Assembly (NCBI GenBank): GCA_020746835.1
Contig: JAGPNK010000009.1
Location: forward strand, 310,001-374,000
DNA: 64,000 nucleotides
Direction: 5' to 3'
DNA from: Stachybotrys elegans
Taxonomy: Eukaryota; Ascomycota; Sordariomycetes; Hypocreales; Stachybotryaceae
Shown: piece by piece, positions 1-10,444 of the stretch
Numbering within the stretch: position 1 is the stretch's first letter
How the letters are laid out: every line of letters begins with the position of its first letter
Made by a program: the position numbers and the translations under genes
Notes under the pieces: model-generated
The model's input: only the letters and a program-made list of their open reading frames with translations
Told to the model about the DNA's origin: nothing
Databases searched by the model: none

Positions 1-1482
1 TGGCATAAATTTGGCTGAAGTGGCCCTGGAGAGTCTGCAAGCAGCGTCCCTCGGAAATACTCCATACCCGCGCAAAGGTGTCATAGCTGCCTGAAACCAC
101 GATGTCGCCCTTGATCTCGAGGCATCTAACACTAGACTGATGACCCACAAGAACGTTTTTGCACAACCCGGTCCTGATATCCCAAATTCGCAGCGTGGTG
201 TCTCGAGATCCGGAGATGGCCGTATTGGAGTCGGCGATCTTGAGGCATCGGACCGTCGACGTGTGACCTCGCAGAGTGTGAAGACAGGCGCTGGACGCAG
301 GTTAGCAGGTCAGTCCGTGCAAGACTCCGTTGGGATAGCTTACCCGGTCTTCAAGTCCCAGACTCGCACATCACGGTCACAACCACCACTGACTAGGGTA
401 TCCTCCCATGGGACCATAGCCCATACACCCATGACATGGCCCTGCAAGGTGCGTTGCGAGTCGCCGTTAGTGTCGAATACGTGAATCTTGGCATTGTCCA
501 GCGCCACGATAATGTATTTGGGCGTCAAGTGCAGACTTGTAACCACGCCGCCCTCCTGGGTGATGTGCCGCACTATGCTTGTGCCTCCGGATCTCCACGC
601 CGCTTCCACCATGTATCGCTGCTTGAAATGCGACTTGTACGAACGCATTCGAGGTCTGCTAGAGGGCAGGGCTCCGTCAAAGCTCCGCGAGCCAGCTGTG
701 TGAGCCAGCAGGGGTAGAGCGCCTGGGAAACTGCTGCTGGCCATCTCAGTGTCCAGGCTGGCCAGATTGTTGGGGGCCGTCTTCATAGGGAAAGCGGGTG
801 TCGCTGAAGACACTTCAGATAGTCTCCTCCCAAAGTCATGCTTAACGCAGAGGTTCTTCCACGTCATGTCGTCGCTCAGGAGATCCCGCCATCTCTTGGA
901 TACCTGTGACGCTCGTGCAAGTACCTTGGGATCGTCGATGAATGACAGAATCTAGGAAGCGGTATGTTAGTAGCCGCAGCCGGGTGCGAGTTTGGGGGTC
1001 GTAGGAGTAATCAAGCTTACCCTAAGACATAGCTCATCGGGGAGACTAGTGAAGGGGTCCTTCTTAAGCAGCGGGCTGACAAACTGGTGGACGAAGCTCA
1101 GCTGTTGGCTGGTGCAGAGATTCAGGAGGTCGGCCAGTACGCGAGTGCGCTGGGGACCTGAGCAGTTCTTAAAATGCTGTCGGACCTTGGCAAGGAAGAA
1201 GTCCTCGTCGTCGGCGGCGTCGCTCCAGTCGGGCTGGCAGTGGGCGGGACCGGGGGATGCCGCTGGGGTAGGAGGAGGTGGGGGAGAGCCAGTAAGCTGC
1301 TGGTCGAAGTCGGCGGCGGGCGTCGACATGCTCGGTGTAGGGGGACCTCGAAGATGCCTGGTCTGAGGCAGCTTTTCCATGCGTTGGCTCATGGGGCCGT
1401 TTGCTGTGTTGAGCATCAATTCGTCGTTCAACATGCTCCCTCTCCTCTCGGAGAAACTCATAGGACGGTTATAACCAGCCAT
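1..1482 (-). CDS. cdc4: F-box/WD40 protein, Cdc4 type (3' end cut by window edge)
   Basis: Substrate-recognition subunit of an SCF ubiquitin ligase; family members bind phosphodegrons on cell-cycle proteins in the nucleus. I read three exons on the minus strand: 1482-1021, 951-344 and 290 to the window start. The introns have GTAAGC donors, and the second has a CTAAC branch site. The N-terminal 130 residues are low-complexity and Pro-rich. The F-box spans about residues 143-190 (begins DPFTSLPDELCLR, ends DDMTWKNLC) and is split by intron 1. WD40 repeats follow from about residue 250, with the typical LRGH...VRCLKI, SGSRDTTLRIWDI and SGSYDTFARVW blades. The repeat wording fits Cdc4 better than Met30/Scon-2. 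The last blades and the stop lie outside the window. A long purine-rich stretch on the + strand (pyrimidine-rich in the sense strand) lies upstream and may be its 5' leader. Confidence 0.9.
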
Positions 1483-4400
1483 AACCGAGCTGCAGATGTG
1501 ATGAAAGATTTCGCCGTGATTGCGCGGTCTGGGTCGAGGCCAGTGATTATGCGGATAGGATCGGGGGCGATGATGCGGGAGGCGATGTCGCAGTCCGCAG
1601 GTCGTTTCGGAAGGTGGGTAGGTAATACACTTAGTCTAGCCAGCTAGAGCGGTGTGAGCGAGTGTATATATACAAAGGGGGACCACGACTCCTGAAGAGT
1701 AGTAAAGAACGGTTATGAATCGATTTGAGGCCAAGGGGAGCGGTCGGCGGGAAGCGAGCGAAGGGGGGACGCTAGGATGAAGGGCAGATGAGTAGACGTA
1801 CAGGTACGTACAGTCGGTGACAAGGAAAACCCGACGACTAATCCAGGCTTTAGTGCAGCCGAGGCGTGCTGACTGTGACGACAACCGAGACGATGGATGG
1901 ACGAAAAGACTTCTGCTACCGGAGCAAACGCAGTCGATTCGATCTGGGTAATGGTCGAGAATGTCGAAGGAGAATACCGGCAAGGCGAAGCGAAGCGGGT
2001 GAGATCGCCTGCTCGATGGTGCTGCGAACAGAGGCAGGGGCAAGCAAGCCTCCCTGGCAGTACGGTGCGGTTCTTGCTGATTGCAACCTCCCTCGCAGAT
2101 GTCGGCAAGGTACAGACGGTACTTGGTTTATCCCTCTCCCTGATTAGGAGAGTCCTGTGAATGCGATATCCCCCTTTGCTTTCTTTTCTTCGCCCGTGTT
2201 CGCGCTTCCCTTCCCCCTTCTCTGGCTGGCCTGCAACAAGATATAGGATTGAAGTGCACCCAGGCAGGTGCGCGACGAACAAGACTAGGGGGGGAAAAGA
2301 ACCGAGGACGGGTTTGGTCGAGGGCGAGGGTGGATGAGGGAGGAAAGAGGTGAGGCGTGTGGAAACTGGAAGAGACGGGAGAGAAAGAGGACCAGGACTG
2401 GGTCGGGATCAGGACCAGCCTTGGGAACAACGAAAACGGCAAATCGAGGGCACGGGGAGACGACGGGATCAGGAAGCTGTCGAGCGTCGAGTTTCCAACG
2501 TCGCTGGTGCACGTAAGAAGGGAAAAGGAAGGGGAGAGGAAAAGCAGCCTAGGGAGAATGGAAGGCAAGGACAAGGACAGGGACAGGCAGGCTAACGGGT
2601 CGAGCGAGCATCGGGCGGGAGGTCAAGGCTGGGCTGGGCTGGGCTGGCAACTTCGGAGGCGGCGGTGGAGACGGGAGACTGGAGACTGGAGGATGGAGAA
2701 TGGAGAATGGAGAATGGAGACTGAATGGGCGAGGGCGAGCGAGGGGACCGTCTTGGTGGGAACGTGGGAGGCGATGGATGGACAGACAAATGGATAGGCG
2801 CCTTAATTAGCAGTAGATGCCATCAGACAATCCGTCAGGCAGGGGAGAAAGAGAGCAAGCAATCTTCTCACCTCGGACATGCAGGTAATAAGGTACTTCA
2901 CGAATGGGGACCAAGGAATCTGGCAGGAAGACGGGGCGGCTACTAAGTGCAGTAGTGTGAAGCGGAAGCGGCAGTAAGCTGGGCTGTCATTGAGGCATGG
3001 AAGAAGGTACGCGCTACGGCCGTGCCAAACCGGTGGGCGAGGCAGGTACCACGAGCGTTGGAGCCTTGAAACGCCCTAGCCTTCCAGCGTCTTCCATCTC
3101 AAGCAAGCCCGCGTCCACTGGCAGCCAAGAGGCAGCAACGGCGTCAGGCTCAGGCAGCGTGCGGTATGCATTCATCAATACAGGCGATACTAGAGGTACC
3201 TAGATAAAAACGGGATGCTGGCGGACGGCTGCGCGCCAGGCACGAGCCTTTTCCCGCCCGCAGGTGGACTGAATCCAGCCTTTTGTCATGGAACAGGAGA
3301 AACCACAGCGATTAGCTTGGGGTTCGCCTGCGCCTCACATGCCGCCGCGCCTCCGAATCGGGACTGCTGCGGCTAATGGCAGCCAGGATGGCGCCGGCGT
3401 CGCCAATAAATACCTATGGTACGTTTTCGACGGGTGAGATTCATCCCTTGCTATGCCGTCTTGATTCTCTTCGCTCCGTTTCTGCTACAGCTTGGCCCAG
3501 ACAGAAGACCGTGGCGCTGTCTGATGAAGAGATGAAAGGACAATGGCTATGCGTGTGCCAGAATAGGCACTAAGTGACCAGGGGCCCTGTTCCTCTGGTG
3601 CTGTGCTTCGAATGCTTCAGGGGTGGCACCCTCCCGGCCCTCCCACTCACAGGGCCTCGCGCCGCTGGAGGATCACCTGCAGTCCAAGTCGCCATCCCGA
3701 TATATGTCTAATGCTATACAAACCGCATTATTACGCTACTACGGACACCTGTCAACGGAAAGGTAGATCTGGTAGCCATTACGAACCCAGATCAGCCCCG
3801 AACGAGCACTGGGAGAATCATCCTAATGAACAGGATGTTCTTGGCTGTGTTCCCTTTGGTTACAGACACCCGGCTACCAACATATTCGAAGCCCGTCTGC
3901 CTGCCTGCCTGCCTGCCTGCATCTGCTCATCTCCCAGCCAGCAGAAAGGGCGCCTGATGAATCCCAATCACACCAGGTGTGGTATGCACATGAACGTAGA
4001 TCCGCATGCCATCATCACGCCCGTTCCTCACCCCTCTCTTCCTCTTCCTCTTCCTCTCCCTCTCTCTCTCCCTCTCCTTCTCCCGCCCCTTTCGGCGCTA
4101 TGTGCTAGCAAGTTGTTTTCACTCCCTCTCCACTGGTGCAAACCTCATATCCTAGGTGTTTCGAATTTGGCTTTCCCATGGCGTGCCGCAACCCCCTGCA
4201 GACGCCCAGCGCCATCGCCGCCCGGCTTGGGGGCAGTGAAACCCAACACATCTACCGTCCTCAAGCATCGAGAGACCCGGACGAGAGCGGGCACCATTAC
4301 GGTAGACGAAAGCCAACGGCTTTGCCTGGCAGATAGAAGCTACCACCCATCCTGCCTCCCGTAACCAGCCAACATGGGCACCTGGAGGTGGCACAAATGC

Positions 4401-5811
4401 GGGGTCTGGTTTGTGTTTTGACAAGCGGGAGGGAGGGATTCGACGGGACGCAGGTAGAACAGTTGGCCTCGCCAAAATCCGACGTCCGTCTAGACGAAGA
4501 GCTGCTGTCGTATCCCGCCAGAGCAGGGGGGAAGAGCAGGTCAACTGACAATGCGGTGGACCTATCACGATACGTCGTACGAGACATCCAACCGCCCAGC
4601 CGCCAGTATAGCGACGTTGCCCTCGATACATATCGTATTGCCGTATATTACTACAGGCCCGTCACTCGCCATCATGGTACGTCCCTGAACAACTCGGGTC
4701 CCCGCCGGAAGGCATTCCGTTGTGCTGCCCTGCATGAACCTCTCCCTATCATTGGATAGATGCGATCATCAATACCAAAGGGCCCCGAGCCCACATGTGC
4801 CTGGAGCCCGGGTTCAGTGTGGCACACCCATCGTCCACCTGGGGGAGATCGTTGCCAATTGAGGTGCCGACTGACCACCGCTTAAGTCCTTCCCATCATC
4901 CACCTGCCTCAACCGTTGCATCGCATCTCCTATCGCTGACTTGTTGCTTGCTTGTGTGTATACCTCTGCATTTTCCCAACGCAGATAACCATGCAGTCAT
5001 CCGTCGTGAGATAAGCAACGAGCCATGGCTGCCTCGTCTCAGCTCCTCGATGCTGATTCCCATGTGATGGCCACCAAACATGTTGCTCCAACGTGGCGCG
5101 AATCTGACGACCCGGTCCCAGCTCATGTGGAACAAAAGCCCACCCCACCGATCTCGCGCCTCAAAGTCAAAGTGCCACTTACAGCCATGAAGCCTAGAGG
5201 ATGTGTCAATGAGGTGACGACGCTCCAAGAGCGAGCAAGCAGAGTTGTCCGAGGGGAGTACTCGGGTTTGTGGTAGCTGCGAGACACCCATCATCTTCAC
5301 CTAATAAAGGCAGGCCATAGACTTGACTCGCTCTATCCAAGGAAGCGCTCTGTATACAATTACCCCGTCCCAAGACACGACTCGCCATAGATGAAGCCTA
5401 AATCAACTTCTGTAGATCACAATCGTGGGGAGAGCAGCAGACACTACGAAAACAGCCCATCTGACTTTTTTTTTCAATATGGCAAGCGCCCTCGGCATAT
5501 ATACACAAAGGTATTCTACAGGACAGAAACAAGAGAAAGAGAAAGCCCTCATCATACAGAACGCCATGTTGTCATCATCGTAGCTCCCAGCCAGAGCCGG
5601 AAAAGCTAGCGGGCACCGCGGCCAGAAAAGCCCGTCGCCATCACAAATTCCCCTCCCAAAAAAAGAAAGAATCGATACGCAATCTATTAGGCCAAGCAAG
5701 TAGGTGAGTGAGTATGTGCAGCCCCCACTACTCAACACTTGGAGCATGAGTGTGAGGTAAGGAGGCGGAAAGATACGCCTCCTGTGTGTCGGCTTGTCCG
5801 CCATGTTGTGG
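1483..5811. other. Gene-free region between cdc4 and the ZIP transporter gene
   Basis: No coding region here has splice logic or recognisable protein content. Open frames such as 3603-4364 are low-complexity chance frames. The stretch 2290-2770 is strongly purine-rich on the + strand, so pyrimidine-rich in the cdc4 sense direction, as expected of a long 5' leader. It contains three GGGCT units at 2631-2645 and about four GAATGGA units at 2693-2722. Six CTGC units lie at 3897-3920, and a CT-rich tract at about 4030-4090. An AGGTACCT octamer lies at 3194-3201. Confidence 0.6.
3897..3920. repeat. (CTGC)6 microsatellite
   Basis: Six perfect CTGC units in non-coding DNA upstream of cdc4. Confidence 0.9.
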
Positions 5812-7207
5812 CTAGTGGTGGTGGCCAAACTGCGTCAGGAGCGGGAGCATCATGCCGACCATGGTGGCCATGGTATCGCGCATCTGAGGCCCTCTGACCT
5901 TGCGCTGGGCACTCGCGCCTCCCTCGGCATAGCCGTTTGAGCTGGAGCTGTGCTCGTGGCCGTGGGCCGAGGCGTCGTCTTGCATGGCGTGCATGGCCAC
6001 GTACCTATCACCTAGATCAGTATCCCAGAACATATCAACATAAACCACGGACGGCCCCCCCCCCCCCCCCCCGGACTTACAGAAAAGTACCTCCCGAGAA
6101 GAGAAGCAGCATGCCCGTCCACCACTGTCCCGTCTCGCCATCCGCATTATCCCCGCCAAGCAGGACAATGAGGAACCACGTCGCCAGCGCGCCCACGGGC
6201 GCCGCCAAGCTGAACACAATGAGGTGCCCCCGCGCGGCGCGCTTCGACAGGCCCTGCTTCAGCAGCACCGACGTCAGGCCAAACGCCGCCGGGGCCTTGT
6301 GGATCATGATGGCGAAGAAGATGATGAAGCCGAGCTTCATGTCCTCGGTCGTGGACGAGGCGCCCATGGCGATGCCGTCGGCGGCCGCGTGGATCACCAG
6401 CCCGAGCGTTGTGGCCAGCGAGCGCGCCCGCTTGGGCGTCGGCGCCATGGAGCCCAGGAAACCGTCGGCCTCCTCGTCAATGGACGCCGAGTCGGCCGTC
6501 AGGTTGTCCATGCTCATGTGGCGCGTCTGCGGGCCGGCCTGGAGGCTCTCGGTGGCGTGGCGCGGCAGCCGGTCGATGAGGAACATGAGCACGAAGCCGA
6601 GAATAAGCGACACTCCAATCTCAAACGTCGGGATCTCATTGTGGTGGTCCTCGTGCTCATGCGCCTCCTCGCCGGCAGCTCGCTTCCTCAGTACGTCGTT
6701 GTCGTCGTCGTCGTCGGTACCGGCATTCGTCGCAGCAGCAATGTGCGACAGCAGGGCATCCGCCGCAGCAGCTTCGTCTCGGGCAACATGAACCGCCGGT
6801 GTTGACTCGACAATGGCTCGCACGCTGGCCGCGCTGGCCCAGGGATTCCGCCGTGCGAGCGTCCGCACTCTGTGGATGTGGCCGGCCTCGGCGGGGGCGA
6901 CAGAGGCCGATATGCCCTCTGGTATGATGACGATGAGCGATGTGCCGACCAGGATGCCGACTCCGATACTCGATAGCAGTCGTAGCTGTGAAGCGGAGAG
7001 CGACATGGACAACGGTAGGGCTCCGGCAAGGAACGAACTATCGGCGCGCGTCAGTCATTTCAAATAGAAGCCGTCGAGCGTGAGAATCTGGCACATACAC
7101 CACTGCCATTACCGCCTGTAGGAGGACATCTGTCAGCTCAATCGCAGGAGATAATAGGGAAGGGCCGGACGAACGCATAGCGCGAGCAGCAATAGGACGC
7201 TGCCCAT
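5812..7207 (-). CDS. ZIP-family metal transporter, ZIP9/Atx2 subfamily
   Basis: Predicted Zn/Mn transporter of Golgi or vacuolar membranes. I favour four exons: 7207-7175, a 17-nt exon 7115-7099, 7037-6081 and 6004-5812 (1200 nt, 399 aa). This start gives a hydrophobic first helix running into AVMAVVSFLAGALPL, as in ZIP9 relatives. An alternative start at 7178 without the first intron is also in frame (409 aa). Signatures seen are HAAADGIAMGASS and HKAPAAFGL (metal-binding helices 4 and 5), GGTFLYVAMHAM near the end, a His-rich loop (EEAHEHEDHH) and a C-terminal HHH. The long variable loop carries an Asp run (GTDDDDD). A poly-G tract of 18 lies just inside the donor of the last intron, in the sense orientation. 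The gene is divergent from the NFKBIL1-like gene. Confidence 0.88.
6055..6072. repeat. C18 homopolymer inside last intron of the ZIP gene
   Basis: Eighteen consecutive C on the + strand (G18 in the sense RNA). The tract begins eight bases into the intron that runs 6080-6005, next to its GTAAGT donor. Confidence 0.9.
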
Positions 7208-8131
7208 GGTGAGATGATATAATCAATCAATCAATGGTCGAGCGGCGGCAGAAGCTCGAAGCTGGGAGGGTTCGCACTGTTCGTTCTATCGACGGACCAT
7301 GGCGCAAGCGCAGCAAGAGTAGGTAAAATTCGAATTGGCCGAGCCGGTGGGACGCTGCTATGGCTCCAGGGTACTGGTGCTCGTTGGGTTCTTCGGGGAA
7401 ACGGGGAGGTGATGTCGAGAAAGGTTTCAGGAGTCGAAAAGGCTGGACTGAGTTTCGCGATGATTTGCGACCCCTGCGGCCAATCCATTGGCTGTGAAAC
7501 CCCTGGAACCTTGGAGCCACGCAACAGCTTCTGACAGCCCACCCGCGGCTCCACCAATAGTCCCGTCTGTATCCGTACTTAGTACTTAGTATGTAGTAAC
7601 CTCTCGGGTGCACATCCTCGCTTGTGATTGTCTACGTCTATTGAGTTTATTCCGTTGAATAAGAAATTGCATGTGCGTTTGATCCAAAATATTCTTGAAA
7701 GAGGTCGATGAGGATAGGTATTCAAAATATGTCCATGAATAACCCTTCTCAAGCATCTTCAACCTCAAGTCAGCGGTACTTGTTCCCCTCACTTTCCATC
7801 CATCCAGCCAGCATGGAACTTGGCGCAATACGAGCCACCATTCTCGTATCCCGCCCTTCTTCCCCTCTCCGCCGTACATACATATGGTGGCATGCTACAC
7901 ACGGGCAGTTGATGCCGGATCCCAAATCGTCCACCCAGAACCGCATGAAAGCCACCCTCCCAAAGAGTGTGGTGCTGCCGGATTGGCAGCTTTCAGCAAA
8001 TCAGATGGCATCGCCAAAACAACCAGAGGCCCACCCCACCCAACCTTCTTCTTCCAGTGTTAGCCACCCATGACGCTGCTTCTCATTCCAGAAACACCAC
8101 GAGGCCTTGACAACGGGCCCATCGCGCCGAC
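7208..8131. promoter_or_regulatory. Divergent intergenic region, ZIP gene / NFKBIL1-like gene
   Basis: About 0.9 kb separates the two divergent starts. It must hold both promoters. I see no convincing TATA box and no further coding region. A short ATTG tandem (TCAATCAATCAATGG at about 7220-7234) sits just upstream of the ZIP start. Confidence 0.5.
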
Positions 8132-9157
8132 ATGGACGACCCTCAAGAGTCTTCCCGCCGACGTCATGTTCTGTCCTCCATTAACCCAGATCAACCTAAC
8201 CAACCTCAACACGCATCCAAGCGCCGTCGTCGGGACAGCTCCCATCGCCCTACAGTCCGTGACGCAGAAGCTCCCGCTGAGCCTGTCCACAACAATGACG
8301 ACGACGTAGACGACCACACCCGCCCGCGGCGCACCCGGCTCCGGCTCAAGGACGGCAAGCATCGCCGCCGCCATCGCTCCCAGGACCGGGACCGCCACTC
8401 ACACGACGATGGCTCTTCCTCCCACCGCCGCCGCCACAGACACCACCGCCCTCGCTCCCCCACGCCCCCAAACCCCTACGACCCTCCACCGCTCGACCCC
8501 GAAGCCGCCTTCCGCGAGTCCCTCTTCGACGCCATGGCCGACGACGAGGGCGCCGCCTTCTGGGAGGGCGTCTATGGCCAGCCCGTCCACACGTACGCCA
8601 GCGAGAAGATCGGCCCCGCGGGCGTCCTTGAGCAGATGACGGACGAGGAGTACGCCGCCCACGTCCGCCAGAAGATGTGGGAGAAGACGCACGCCGGGCT
8701 CCTCGAGGAGCGCGCCCGCCGCGAGGAGCAGCGCCGCAAGAAGTCCGAGGAGGACCGAGCCGCCCGCCGCGTCGACGAGGAGATGGAGCGCACGCTGCGC
8801 CGGGGCGACGAGCGACGCCGCAAGAAGCGGTGGACGCAGCGCTGGGACGAGTACGCTGCTGCGTGGTCCGCCTGGGACGGCACACCCGAGAAGCTCGCTT
8901 GGCCAGTGGAGAGCGGCCGGCGCGAGGACATTGACGAGACTGCTGTCCGTGACTTCTTTGTGCGCGGCCTGGACTTGGAAGGTGTGGGGGAAACCGGCTT
9001 CGTTGCCCGGCTGAAGGAGGAGAGAGTCCGGTGGCATCCAGACAAGATTCAGCAGAAGCTTGGTGGCCAGGTGGACGTGACGATTATGAAGGACGTGACA
9101 GCCATCTTCCAAATCCTCGATAGGCTGTGGTCGAGTACAAAAGCACAGCGGGGATGA
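8132..9157 (+). CDS. NF-kappa-B-inhibitor-like protein 1 (NFKBIL1)-like protein
   Basis: A single exon encodes 341 residues. The N-terminal 110 residues are Arg/His/Ser-rich (repeated RRRHRH and RRRRDSS blocks), like nuclear RNA-processing proteins. A long Glu/Arg-rich stretch (about 180-235, predicted coiled coil, EERARREEQRRKKSEEDRAARR) follows. The end carries a J-domain-like tail: FVARLKEERVRWHPDKIQQK at about 298-317, with an HPD tripeptide, then a helix FQILDRLWSS. This order (basic N-terminus, coiled coil, terminal WHPDK) is that of fungal proteins annotated as NFKBIL1-like. The animal protein has ankyrin repeats and roles in splicing and signalling, and no ankyrin repeats are visible here. 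The exact function in fungi is unknown. The start has a good context (GACATGG). Third positions are very GC-rich, which leaves long antisense open frames that I ignore. Confidence 0.8.
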   Translation: MDDPQESSRRRHVLSSINPDQPNQPQHASKRRRRDSSHRPTVRDAEAPAEPVHNNDDDVDDHTRPRRTRLRLKDGKHRRRHRSQDRDRHSHDDGSSSHRRRHRHHRPRSPTPPNPYDPPPLDPEAAFRESLFDAMADDEGAAFWEGVYGQPVHTYASEKIGPAGVLEQMTDEEYAAHVRQKMWEKTHAGLLEERARREEQRRKKSEEDRAARRVDEEMERTLRRGDERRRKKRWTQRWDEYAAAWSAWDGTPEKLAWPVESGRREDIDETAVRDFFVRGLDLEGVGETGFVARLKEERVRWHPDKIQQKLGGQVDVTIMKDVTAIFQILDRLWSSTKAQRG

Positions 9158-9535
9158 ACACTACACGGCGCATGGAATACATAGGTTTGGAGGTTGGGAA
9201 AATCACCTACAGCATGAGATACCCTTATAGATTTTGCACAGTGGAACTGCTATAATTATTGGATGGAGGGCTTTTTTTCTTAATTTGTTGCATTAATGCT
9301 ATCAATTCAAGTTGCTAACCATATCCGCCTGTAATGCGCCGTCTCCAATGCAGAAACCAATCTACTTAAAAAGTCTAAGAGCCAACGATGCTCATCCTCT
9401 GGAGACGCGTAATCGTCTGGCATCAAGAATTCAATAAAACAAGCCCAGCCATTCCATGTCTTGAGCAAGTAACGGGGGTATAGAAGTCGTGTACAATAGT
9501 CGTTGGAGTGCCGGGGTTTTTATTCTTCTTCCTCT
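9158..9535. other. Convergent 3' spacer
   Basis: This 378-bp, comparatively AT-rich spacer separates the stops of the NFKBIL1-like gene and the secreted-protein gene. It probably holds both 3' UTRs and poly(A) sites. No gene is seen. Confidence 0.6.
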
Positions 9536-10276
9536 TTACAGGTTGGCCATCATGGCGGCACCACCGAAGAGGGCACCCATAAAGGCAGCGGCGGTGACGG
9601 CAGGAGCACGGTCATCAGGGTCGCTGGTCTGGGCAGCATCGCCGAAGCGGTTGTTGACGGAGGAGAAGAGGCCGTTGACCTCGTCGAGAGCCTCGCTGGC
9701 CTCGGCAGCGACAGCGCCGGTGGCCGTGGCAAGGACGTTGCTCAGGCTGGAGCGGGCATCGTCCAGACCAGCGGTGACTCGAGAAATGTACTCCTCGCGG
9801 TTGCTGATAGAGTCGATGTGGTCTTCGATGTCATCCACGCGGCTGGACCAAGCTCCAGGGATGCCATCGACAAAGTCGGACACGTCGCTGAAGGCGTTGT
9901 CGAAGCCAGTCTCGATGGCATCAATAGCGGAGCTGGCACGGGTGATGATGCCGCCGGCGATGGTGCTGGCGCCGTTACCAATCTCGCTGACGAGGGTCTC
10001 GGCACCGTCGATGCCGTCCTGGACGCGGCTGCTAACGTTTTCGAAGCCGTCCTCGACACGGCTGCTCACATTCTCGAAGCCGTCCTGGACGCGGCTGCTG
10101 ATATTCTCGAAACCGTCCTCGACGTCGCCAATGGCATCGTCGATGGAGTCACCGAGGGTTTGGGCCTTTTAGAAACGTGTTAGCATTGAGAATCGGGATC
10201 CAAGGAGCTATAATGGGCTTCGACATACCTTGGCGATGGCGACCAGGGAGAGGATGGCGAGAGCGTTGACCTTCAT
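9536..10276 (-). CDS. Small secreted 11-residue-repeat protein
   Basis: I do not recognise a named family. Two exons, 10276-10229 and 10165-9536, give 225 aa. The first exon is exactly a signal-peptide core (MKVNALAILSLVAIAK), with cleavage likely just after the intron, near AQTLG. The mature protein opens with 11-residue repeats: VEDGFENISSR, VQDGFENVSSR, VEDGFENVSSR, then VQDGIDG. It continues as Ser/Ala/Asp/Val-rich amphipathic helix-like sequence with no Cys. A hydrophobic tail (about the last 20 residues, AAAFMGALFGGAAMMANL) could be a GPI signal or a membrane anchor. Codon use is strongly biased to C-ending codons, and a TATA box and a CT-rich leader ending in CACCAACATG lie upstream. 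Together these suggest high expression. The extended antisense open frame (9503-10183) is treated as a shadow. Confidence 0.85.
10028..10140. repeat. 33-bp coding tandem repeat
   Basis: Three to four imperfect 33-bp units (TCCTCGACACGGCTGCTCAC and variants on the + strand) encode the 11-residue repeats of the secreted protein. Confidence 0.85.
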
Positions 10277-10437
10277 GTTGGTGATGGATTTGGTTTGTGG
10301 TGGAAAGATTGGTCAAAGAAGAAGAAGAAAATATGGAGATGGCTCTTCAGAGAAGTGGGATGTACACGGAAGAATGCAACGAGATATGTGGGATACAGAC
10401 AGGAGGAATCAAGTGAATCACGGAGGCAGCTGGGGAG

Positions 10438-10444
10438 ATTTATA
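10438..10444 (-). promoter_or_regulatory. TATA box of the secreted-protein gene
   Basis: TATAAAT on the minus strand, about 165 bases upstream of the ATG at 10276. The leader between them is pyrimidine-rich with TTTTCTTCTTCTTTG and ends in CACCAACATG. This layout is typical of strongly expressed fungal genes. Confidence 0.6.

Noticed and set aside
3603..4364. 253-codon open frame upstream of cdc4
   Set aside because: Built largely from CTGC and CT repeats; no recognisable protein content and no splice logic.
5937..6791. 284-codon open frame antisense to the ZIP transporter
   Set aside because: A shadow frame in GC-rich coding DNA; the minus strand carries ZIP signatures.
7176..7178. ATG at 7178 as start of the ZIP gene
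   Set aside because: In frame and possible, but its N-terminus is not hydrophobic; the 7207 start with a micro-exon fits the family better.
8399..9112. 237-codon antisense frame over the NFKBIL1-like gene
   Set aside because: A shadow produced by strong GC bias at third codon positions.
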